From Candidatus Parcubacteria bacterium (GTDB taxonomy: Bacteria; Patescibacteriota; Minisyncoccia; Phycocordibacterales; Phycocordibacteraceae), in the NCBI GenBank assembly GCA_027459545.1, contig DAIDID010000005.1, forward strand, positions 1 to 16,897: DNA of 16,897 nt, given 5' to 3'. The notes under the pieces were generated by a model. The model was not told the DNA's origin. It ran no database searches and saw nothing but the letters and a program-made list of their open reading frames with translations. A program made the position numbers and the translations under genes. Positions 12,652 through 16,897 of the stretch are shown here, one piece after another. The number at the start of each line of letters is the position of its first letter. Positions within the stretch are counted from its first letter, which is position 1.

Positions 12652-13377
12652 CTATATTCCTGTTGTACCGAACAAATGTCCGACCCCTGAAGTAATTGCC
12701 ATAGCTATAGCTCCTCCAATAACCACCCGAAGTACAACGCGTGTTTTATTTGCTCCACTTACGTGTGCACTTACTATTCCCGTAATTATCAAGGCAAACA
12801 GTACTGCAACAAAGGTGAACGGAACACGTATTCCAAAAGGCGATATAAGAATTGCTACGAGCGGTATAAGCGCTCCAACAGTAAAAGACACTGCCGATGC
12901 AAACGCAGCATGACCTGGATTTGTAAGTTCATTTGGGTTTATACTGAGCTCAGCGTCTGCGTGAGCGGCAAATGCGTCATTCTCCATAAGTTCATGCGCA
13001 ACTTGTAGGGCTGTTTCTTTCTTGAGGCCTTTTCTCTCATAAATATCTGCCAACTCAAGCAGCTCTCCTTCAGGATCTTCTTCAATTTCTCGCCGCTCCT
13101 GCTCAAGAAGAGCCTTTTCAGTGTCTCTTTGACTACTTACCGATATGTATTCCCCTACCGACATCGATAGTGCGCCAGCAAGCAGCCCAGCAACTCCCAC
13201 TACAAAAATTGAGCTCGAAGAGCTCGCTGTACTTGCAACACCAACAACAAGCGCTGCTACGGAAACGATACCGTCATTTGCACCAAGCACTCCCGCACGA
13301 AGCCAATTCTGCTGTGTCGAAGAATTAGCATTATGTGGCTCTGTATGTATTGTTTCTTCGATTTTATTTTGCAGCAT
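12652..13377 (-). CDS. VIT1/CCC1 family iron/manganese transporter
   Basis: A 241-aa membrane transporter. TM1 begins with WLRAGVLGANDGIVSVAALVVGVA, the family signature (the conserved Asp/Asn in the first helix lines the ion path). TM2 ends in AGALSMSVGEYISVSSQRD. A long cytoplasmic helical hairpin then follows (EKALLEQERREIEEDPEGELLELADIYERKGL, ~88-120), rich in Glu, which in VIT1 is the metal-binding domain. TM3 to TM5 follow (SAVSFTVGALIPLVAILI, FTFVAVLFALIITGIVSAH, RVVLRVVIGGAIAMAITSGVGHLFG). It would move Fe2+ or Mn2+ out of the cytoplasm by proton exchange; direction and metal are inferred from the family. ATG 13377 has TATCCT seven bases upstream. It is convergent with the tRNA, 31 bases apart. 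Confidence 0.92.
   Translation of the reverse strand: MLQNKIEETIHTEPHNANSSTQQNWLRAGVLGANDGIVSVAALVVGVASTASSSSSIFVVGVAGLLAGALSMSVGEYISVSSQRDTEKALLEQERREIEEDPEGELLELADIYERKGLKKETALQVAHELMENDAFAAHADAELSINPNELTNPGHAAFASAVSFTVGALIPLVAILISPFGIRVPFTFVAVLFALIITGIVSAHVSGANKTRVVLRVVIGGAIAMAITSGVGHLFGTTGI
13211..13225. repeat. Short intragenic palindrome in the VIT gene, 6-bp arms, GAA loop
   Basis: GAGCTC-GAA-GAGCTC inside the Ser-rich loop (ASSSSSIF) before TM2. The arms are short and could occur by chance; it is listed because the three-base loop fits the other cases. Confidence 0.4.
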
Positions 13378-13390
13378 ATATTGCAGGATA
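13378..13390 (-). promoter_or_regulatory. Weak -10 (TATCCT) seven bases before VIT ATG
   Basis: On the minus strand TATCCT (13390-13385) is followed by GCAATAT and ATG 13377. It matches 4 of 6 bases and the spacing is one base longer than usual here. Confidence 0.35.
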
Positions 13391-13438
13391 CAGCATTCCT
13401 AAACCCAAAAGAAGTGCCTAAACGCGTTATTCGTAGCT

Positions 13439-13612
13439 TTATTCAATACCCAATATCTGCGCGAATTTTAAGCCAGCATAAATTCCAAGAATACCGCCAA
13501 CGGCACTTAGAAGGACTGACGACAGTGAAAATGCATTGCTATTCCAAAGCATGGGAAGAAATCCTCCAGCCGTCGACCCCACAAACATCCCACCCCATAT
13601 AAGCTTCTTCAT
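13439..13612 (-). CDS. 57-aa membrane protein
   Basis: A small ORF beginning MKKLIWGGMFVGSTAGGFLP and ending KFAQILGIE. It has two hydrophobic segments: residues ~4-22 (LIWGGMFVGSTAGGFLPML) and ~30-55 (SSVLLSAVGGILGIYAGLKFAQIL), with a Gly-rich hairpin look (GGILGIYAG). Support for it being real: TATCAT with an extended TG (TGC-TATCAT) stands exactly six bases before its ATG, it fills the otherwise empty gap between two genes on the same strand, and the composition is that of a membrane protein rather than noise. It could be a small stress-type GlsB/YeaQ-like membrane protein by shape, but I do not recognise the family and assign no function. Confidence 0.75.
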   Translation of the reverse strand: MKKLIWGGMFVGSTAGGFLPMLWNSNAFSLSSVLLSAVGGILGIYAGLKFAQILGIE

Positions 13613-13624
13613 ATCATAATGATA
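13613..13624 (-). promoter_or_regulatory. Extended -10 (TGC-TATCAT) six bases before ATG 13612
   Basis: On the minus strand TATCAT (13624-13619), preceded by TGC, is followed by TATGAT and ATG. No Shine-Dalgarno sequence is present. It predicts a leaderless transcript for the 57-aa protein, perhaps continuing into the VIT gene. Confidence 0.55.
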
Positions 13625-13635
13625 GCAGATGCATT

Positions 13636-14076
13636 TTATTCTGAGCTTAGTACTGGAAGTGCGCCTGTGCGAACGACTCGTGCTGAAATAGAATTATCAG
13701 GATTTGTTGCGCCAACCACCTCTACCTGCTCACCAACTGAAAGCTGATCCTCGGTTATTGAGATAGGAGCAGATTTCAAACTTGTGTAAGTATCAATCGT
13801 TGTAGTAGCTGAAAGTATGACATTTTCTGTGTTGCCATTTTGGAGTGTGAGAATAAAGCCGTTATCATTTAGCACTTCAATTGAGTCTGTTATGAATTCA
13901 CCTTGTGCGCTGGAGGAATTCTGTGGGGATGGGTTTGGAGAAACGGGAATTTGGTGCGTTATTCCAAGCCTTGTGGCTATCACAGGATTTCTATATGCAT
14001 ACCACGCAAACACAATGAGAATTACTATGAAAGTAATTGTTCCTAAAATCCATCGAGCATTCTTCTGTGATTTCAT
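13636..14076 (-). CDS. Membrane-anchored DUF5666-like protein
   Basis: A 146-aa protein. A basic start (MKSQKNAR) is followed by one membrane segment (WILGTITFIVILIVFAWYAY, ~9-28), then a Pro/Ser/Asn-rich linker and a C-terminal domain at ~55-142 of short beta strands: ITDSIEVLNDNGFILTLQNG, NVILSATTTIDTY and LSVGEQVEVVGATNPDNSISARVVRTG. The last stretch (x-V-G-x-x-V-x-V-x-G ... I-x-A-x-x-V) is the pattern of DUF5666/OB-like domains. It faces outside the membrane by the positive-inside rule. Function unknown. A TATA-rich stretch (14086-14099) precedes it but no -10 at the usual six-base spacing is clear. It is divergent from the Nudix gene, 74 bases apart. Confidence 0.75.
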   Translation of the reverse strand: MKSQKNARWILGTITFIVILIVFAWYAYRNPVIATRLGITHQIPVSPNPSPQNSSSAQGEFITDSIEVLNDNGFILTLQNGNTENVILSATTTIDTYTSLKSAPISITEDQLSVGEQVEVVGATNPDNSISARVVRTGALPVLSSE

Positions 14077-14135
14077 ATCAGAAAGTACTTTATATATTTA
14101 TACTACGAATATCCGGAGTGGGTTGGTGCACACTA

Positions 14136-14150
14136 TGCCATAATTCAACT
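14136..14150 (+). promoter_or_regulatory. Extended -10 (TGC-CATAAT) six bases before Nudix ATG
   Basis: TGC (14136-14138) and CATAAT (14139-14144) are followed by TCAACT and ATG 14151. CATAAT matches 5 of 6 bases. It decides the start at 14151 over the longer open frame from 14037 and predicts a leaderless mRNA. Confidence 0.6.
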
Positions 14151-14588
14151 ATGGAAATGACAGAAAAAACAGCAGGGGGGATTGTACTAGGTGACGGTGG
14201 AAGTATCGCCATGGTTAAAAGCAAAAATAGCCAATCATGGCTTTTCCCAAAAGGACGTGTTGAGAGTGGCGAAACAGATGAAGAAGCAGCTTTACGGGAA
14301 ATTAAAGAAGAATGTGGTCTCGACAAACTTGAATACATCGATGATCTTGGTACCTTCACACGAAGCGCTGTCGGGAATTTTAATGAAAAAAGTGTACATA
14401 TGTTTCTTTTTGCTGTACCAGCACACTCGATACTCATTCCTTCGCTTGAAATTGAAGAAGTACGCTGGGTTCCCTTTCGCGAAACTGCGGAGCTTCTAGG
14501 AACACCGCATACTGAGTGGTTTATAAAAGATCGCGCATGGTTTGCAAGTGTTTTTGACCGTGTACGCGAAGCAATTCAAAGAGACTAA
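14151..14588 (+). CDS. Nudix hydrolase
   Basis: A 145-aa Nudix protein. The full Nudix box is present at residues 35-57: G-RVESG-E-TDEEAAL-REIKEECGL, matching Gx5Ex7REUXEEXGU with the Mg2+-binding Glu 50, 53 and 54. The start MEMTEKTAGGIVL puts the first beta strand (AGGIVLGDGGSIAMV) at the usual distance; a longer open frame from 14037 has no support. WLFPKGRVE before the box is the pattern of the Ap4A/diadenosine-polyphosphate and MutT-like group, so a nucleoside polyphosphate is a likely substrate, but the sequence does not settle it. The gene stands alone on the plus strand and ends 17 bases from the malic enzyme stop (convergent) with no obvious terminator hairpin between. Confidence 0.93.
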   Translation: MEMTEKTAGGIVLGDGGSIAMVKSKNSQSWLFPKGRVESGETDEEAALREIKEECGLDKLEYIDDLGTFTRSAVGNFNEKSVHMFLFAVPAHSILIPSLEIEEVRWVPFRETAELLGTPHTEWFIKDRAWFASVFDRVREAIQRD

Positions 14589-14605
14589 AACACGGGGGGT
14601 TAATT

Positions 14606-15742
14606 TCATCGCACAGCTTTCGCAATAGCTGGAACAACGCGTTTATCAAGATTGTCAGGAATAATTTTAGTGGCTGTAGGATTTGGAATGAGCGCCGCAA
14701 GTGCTTTTGCTGCACGAAGCTTTGTTTCATTTGTTATCTTTTGAACACCTTTATCGAGTGCACCGCGAAATATTCCTGGAAAAACAAGAGAGTTATTGAG
14801 TTGATTTGGAAAATCAGAACGTCCTGTGGCTATAACCATAGCTCCTCCTGCTCGCGCTTCTTCTGGAAGAATTTCTGGTATTGGGTTTGCGAGAGCAAAT
14901 ACTATCGATTTTTTTGCCATTACTTTTATATGATCCTTTGTTACACTCCCTGGCCCTGAAACTCCAATAAACGCATCTGCATCAATGAGTGCATCGAGCA
15001 AATCACCTGAAACTGCACGAGGGTTGGTTATCTCAGCAAGTTCCCTTTTTATATCAGTGAGATCAGTACGGCCTTCGTTTATAATTCCTTTCGTGTCCGT
15101 TACGATAATATCCTGAATTCCTGCTGAAAGGAGGAGTTTTGTAATAGCAACTCCTGCTGCGCCTGCGCCTGAAATAACTACGCGCAAGTTTTTACATTGT
15201 TTCTTAACGACTTTAGCAGCGTTCAATAGTCCTGCAAGCACCACAACCGCTGTACCATGCTGATCATCATGCATTACTGGGATAGCAAGCGCCTCAATGA
15301 GTCTTTGCTCAATTTCAAAACAACGTGGTGCTGAAAAATCTTCCAAATTAATTCCTCCCCATCCTGAGGCTATTGCAATAATTGCATTTACAATTTCATC
15401 TGTATTCTGCGTATCAAGCACTATCGGCCATGCATCTATACCAGCTAACTCTTTAAAAATAAGCGCTTTCCCTTCCATAACTGGAAGAGCCCCATACGGA
15501 CCAATATTTCCAAGGCCGAGCACGGCTGATCCGTCTGAAATCACAGCAACTGAGTTTCGTTTAATTGAATACAGCCGCGCATCCTCCGGATGCGCGGCCA
15601 AATGCTTCGAAACCACTCCCACTCCAGGAGTATAAAAAAGAGCAAAATCTTCCTTAGACTTTAGTTTGACTCTCGATTTTGTTTCGATGCGAGCACCAAC
15701 AGACTTAAACCTCTTTAAAATTTCCGTATCTTTCTTTGTCAT
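14606..15742 (-). CDS. NAD(P)-dependent malic enzyme (malate dehydrogenase, decarboxylating)
   Basis: A 378-aa enzyme of the short bacterial type, converting malate to pyruvate and CO2. The N-terminal domain carries ALFYTPGVG (Tyr 37), then RNSVAVISDGSAVLGLGNIGPYGALPVMEGKALIFK (catalytic Lys 92), metal ligands in LEDFSAPRCFEIE (Glu 134, Asp 135) and MHDDQHGTAVV (Asp 159/160). The Rossmann part has VVISGAGAAG (~188-197), with Asp 216 after the second strand (IVTDTKG). NPIPEILPEEA and ATGRSDFPNQLNN complete the signature. The start is 18 bases after the stop of the exported-protein gene, with no -10 at the usual spacing and no Shine-Dalgarno sequence, so it is probably read from that gene's promoter. 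A three-base-loop palindrome encodes AAHPEDAR. There is no phosphotransacetylase fusion. Confidence 0.95.
   Translation of the reverse strand: MTKKDTEILKRFKSVGARIETKSRVKLKSKEDFALFYTPGVGVVSKHLAAHPEDARLYSIKRNSVAVISDGSAVLGLGNIGPYGALPVMEGKALIFKELAGIDAWPIVLDTQNTDEIVNAIIAIASGWGGINLEDFSAPRCFEIEQRLIEALAIPVMHDDQHGTAVVVLAGLLNAAKVVKKQCKNLRVVISGAGAAGVAITKLLLSAGIQDIIVTDTKGIINEGRTDLTDIKRELAEITNPRAVSGDLLDALIDADAFIGVSGPGSVTKDHIKVMAKKSIVFALANPIPEILPEEARAGGAMVIATGRSDFPNQLNNSLVFPGIFRGALDKGVQKITNETKLRAAKALAALIPNPTATKIIPDNLDKRVVPAIAKAVR
15574..15598. repeat. Intragenic perfect palindrome in malic enzyme, 11-bp arms, TCC loop
   Basis: GCCGCGCATCC (15574-15584) and GGATGCGCGGC (15588-15598) around TCC. On the minus strand it encodes AAHPEDAR, a surface stretch between the YTPGVG motif and the RNSVAVISDG strand. 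Confidence 0.92.
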
Positions 15743-15760
15743 GCGTACGCGTAAGTAAAT

Positions 15761-16327
15761 TTATTGAGCGAGATATGCGTGAATTTGTGTTGCGAGTGTA
15801 TATACCTCATTTTGCAATGTCGCCAGGAGTGATGCGTCGGTAATACTAAAAGTCGCTGTCGTTGAGCTTAAATTTGTAAGCGTGATGAAATAGTGCAGAT
15901 ATCCTGTGTTTTGACCTTGTGAAAGAATCGAAGTCATTACAGGATACGATGACGACGCTTGATACAAGCAAACACTCGGAGCAACGGCAGTGCATGGTTC
16001 ATATTCTAAAGTAATCTTCGCGTAGTTCGTAATAGCCTGATGAATGATTGGTGGGACGGTGGGATCAGGAACCGTATGCAAAAATGCTGGCAGTGTAATT
16101 GTAAGAATACCGCCTGAAGGAGTGCTCGTGGATTGTAGGATTGACTCTCCAGGAGAAAGAGTGAAGGAGGTCGTAGATGTAGCGTTTGCAAGTTGCGCTT
16201 GTATCTGTGAGAGTTCGGAATTAAAAAGTTTCGCCTGTGCAGGAGTAGGTGCTGCAGCAAGAGAAACACCTGGAACAGAGAAAAGCAACGCACTGAGTGC
16301 CAAAAGTGATATGGTGAAAGACTTCAT
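15761..16327 (-). CDS. Exported protein of unknown function
   Basis: A 188-aa protein with a typical signal peptide: MKSFTISLLALSALLFSVPGVSLAAA, with cleavage probably after the Ala run (~26-27). The start at 16327 was chosen over the longer frame from 16342 because TATAAT lies exactly six bases upstream. The mature part opens with a helical segment (TPAQAKLFNSELSQIQAQLANAT), then a Ser/Thr-rich beta part with one Cys pair (EPCTAVAPSVCLYQ), which may form a disulfide, then FITLTNLSSTTATFSI and a C-terminal helix (LLATLQNEVYTLATQIHAYLAQ). There are no recognisable enzyme motifs and I do not recognise the family. It leads into malic enzyme, 18 bases apart. Its promoter overlaps that of recG on the other strand. 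Confidence 0.75.
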   Translation of the reverse strand: MKSFTISLLALSALLFSVPGVSLAAAPTPAQAKLFNSELSQIQAQLANATSTTSFTLSPGESILQSTSTPSGGILTITLPAFLHTVPDPTVPPIIHQAITNYAKITLEYEPCTAVAPSVCLYQASSSYPVMTSILSQGQNTGYLHYFITLTNLSSTTATFSITDASLLATLQNEVYTLATQIHAYLAQ

Positions 16328-16364
16328 ATGAGCATTATACACGGTATTTCTATATACTAGCTAT
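16328..16364. promoter_or_regulatory. Divergent promoter of the exported protein and recG
   Basis: Minus strand: TATAAT (16339-16334), then GCTCAT, then ATG 16327. Plus strand: TATACT (16353-16358), then AGCTAT, then ATG 16365. Each hexamer is six bases from its start codon. The two -10 boxes are only 13 bases apart, so the polymerase footprints overlap and initiation should be mutually exclusive. Confidence 0.65.
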
Positions 16365-16897
16365 ATGTCACCTGATGATCTGATTACTACATATTTTACG
16401 CGCTTAAAAACTGATCAAAAAACCGCTCTTGAGCGCCTCCGAATTTTTTCTATACGCGACCTTCTGTACCACTTCCCTGCTCGTTATGAAGCAGCTGGTC
16501 CAACAGGCACCATCTCAAGTGCTCAGGCAGGTAGTGATGTAACACTCTACGGCACAATACGAAAGCCAGAAATGCGAAAGGCCTGGAAAAGCCGCCGTCC
16601 CATCGCAGAGGCGTGGCTTGAAGACGCAAGTGGGAAGATTAAACTCATGTGGTTTAACCAGCCCTACATCGCAAAAATGCTAACCGACGGCATGATAGTA
16701 CGGGCAACAGGAAGAATGGCAGGCACGGCGGAAAAAACATATCTTGCAAATCCTGAAATTAATCGCTCACCTATTCCACCAGAAGACGTGCACGAAAATC
16801 TCTTCTCTATTCAGACGAATGGAGAAGATGTAAAAAGTAAAAAAAACGAAGGTGATTCCACTAAAGTGTTTGCAGAGCAAACACTTTATGCAATTTA
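16365..16897 (+). CDS. recG: ATP-dependent DNA helicase RecG, N-terminal part
   Basis: The first 177 codons of RecG; the rest lies beyond the window. MSPDDLITTYFTRLKTDQKTALERLRIFSIRDLLYHFPARYE is the RecG start (helical lead with D-L-L-x-H-F-P-x-R-Y). It is followed by the wedge OB-fold (DVTLYGTIRKPEMRKAW ... AWLEDASGKIKLMWFNQPYIAKMLTDGMIVRATGRM), which splits branched DNA at stalled forks. After ANPEINRS the family normally proceeds to a Pro-x-Tyr-P-L segment; here an extra hydrophilic stretch (HENLFSIQTNGEDVKSKKNEGDS) comes first, and the next codons (KVFAEQTLYAI) hold a perfect palindrome with a three-base loop. ATG 16365 has TATACT six bases upstream. Confidence 0.92.
   Translation, partial: MSPDDLITTYFTRLKTDQKTALERLRIFSIRDLLYHFPARYEAAGPTGTISSAQAGSDVTLYGTIRKPEMRKAWKSRRPIAEAWLEDASGKIKLMWFNQPYIAKMLTDGMIVRATGRMAGTAEKTYLANPEINRSPIPPEDVHENLFSIQTNGEDVKSKKNEGDSTKVFAEQTLYAI
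16862..16888. repeat. Intragenic perfect palindrome in recG, 12-bp arms, AGA loop
   Basis: TAAAGTGTTTGC (16862-16873) and GCAAACACTTTA (16877-16888) around AGA. Unlike the others it is AT-rich, but it has the same three-base loop. It lies at the end of a hydrophilic insertion in the wedge domain. Confidence 0.92.

Noticed and set aside
12545..12913. 122-aa plus-strand frame running through the tRNA
   Set aside because: It overlaps tRNA-Ser and is antisense to the transporter; no family features.
14037..14150. Longer N-terminus for the Nudix protein
   Set aside because: It overlaps the divergent DUF5666-like gene and its Cys/Trp/Ile-rich residues do not fit a Nudix start; the promoter lies inside it.
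14589..14605. Terminator between the Nudix and malic enzyme genes
   Set aside because: The 17-base gap contains a G-run but no matching C-run, so no hairpin can form.
1..16897. CRISPR array, insertion sequence, transposase, integrase or phage genes
   Set aside because: No regularly spaced repeats, transposase or integrase motifs, or terminal inverted repeats were seen; only the left-end composition break hints at foreign DNA.

Overview
The window looks like a piece of a Patescibacteria (CPR, Parcubacteria-like) genome with moderate, somewhat AT-leaning composition. This rests on the gene content: a compact type IV pilus (T4P) locus with pilM-N-O, pilB, pilT, pilC, pilD and several prepilins but no pilQ secretin, a ComF reduced in its N-terminus, and very short intergenic gaps. 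The assignment is inferred from gene content and no placement search was possible. The first ~520 bases differ: they are clearly GC-rich and encode, on the plus strand, part of a thermolysin/fungalysin-type propeptide protein, and both flanking reading frames break at the same point. This looks like a chimeric join or a foreign fragment.

Layout. 1-543: foreign-looking partial CDS. 514-825 (minus): small charged coiled-coil protein, probably cut at the join. 858-11781 (minus): the T4P locus, read right to left as pilM, pilN, pilO, a small pilP-like protein, pilB, a stand-alone receiver (CheY-like) protein, pilT, pilC and the main pilin, then a strong rho-independent hairpin, then pilD and four minor prepilins (FimT/GspH-, PilW-, PilV- and PilX-like) linked mostly by ATGA stop/start overlaps. 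11804-12454 (plus): comF, divergent from pilM with only 22 bp between the start codons. 12531-12620: tRNA-Ser(GCU) with a clear sigma70-type promoter. 12652-13612 (minus): a VIT1/CCC1-type metal transporter and a 57-aa membrane protein. 13636-14076 (minus): a membrane-anchored DUF5666-like protein. 14151-14588 (plus): a Nudix hydrolase. 14606-16327 (minus): an exported protein followed by malic enzyme. 16365-end (plus): the N-terminus of RecG.

How the genes work together. PilB and PilT would power pilus extension and retraction on the PilC/PilM/PilN/PilO platform. PilD would process the prepilins, and the receiver protein could switch the motors. ComF next door suggests the pilus serves DNA uptake.

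Two patterns stand out beyond the gene list. First, nearly every gene that starts a transcription unit has a TANNNT-like -10 hexamer exactly six bases (range 5-7) before its start codon, which predicts leaderless mRNAs; genes inside the operon lack it. Second, perfect inverted repeats with three-base loops (arms 9-22 bp) lie inside protein-coding sequence in at least five genes (the coiled-coil protein, the PilW-like prepilin, comF twice, malic enzyme, recG). The largest encodes the leader peptide and cleavage site of a prepilin.
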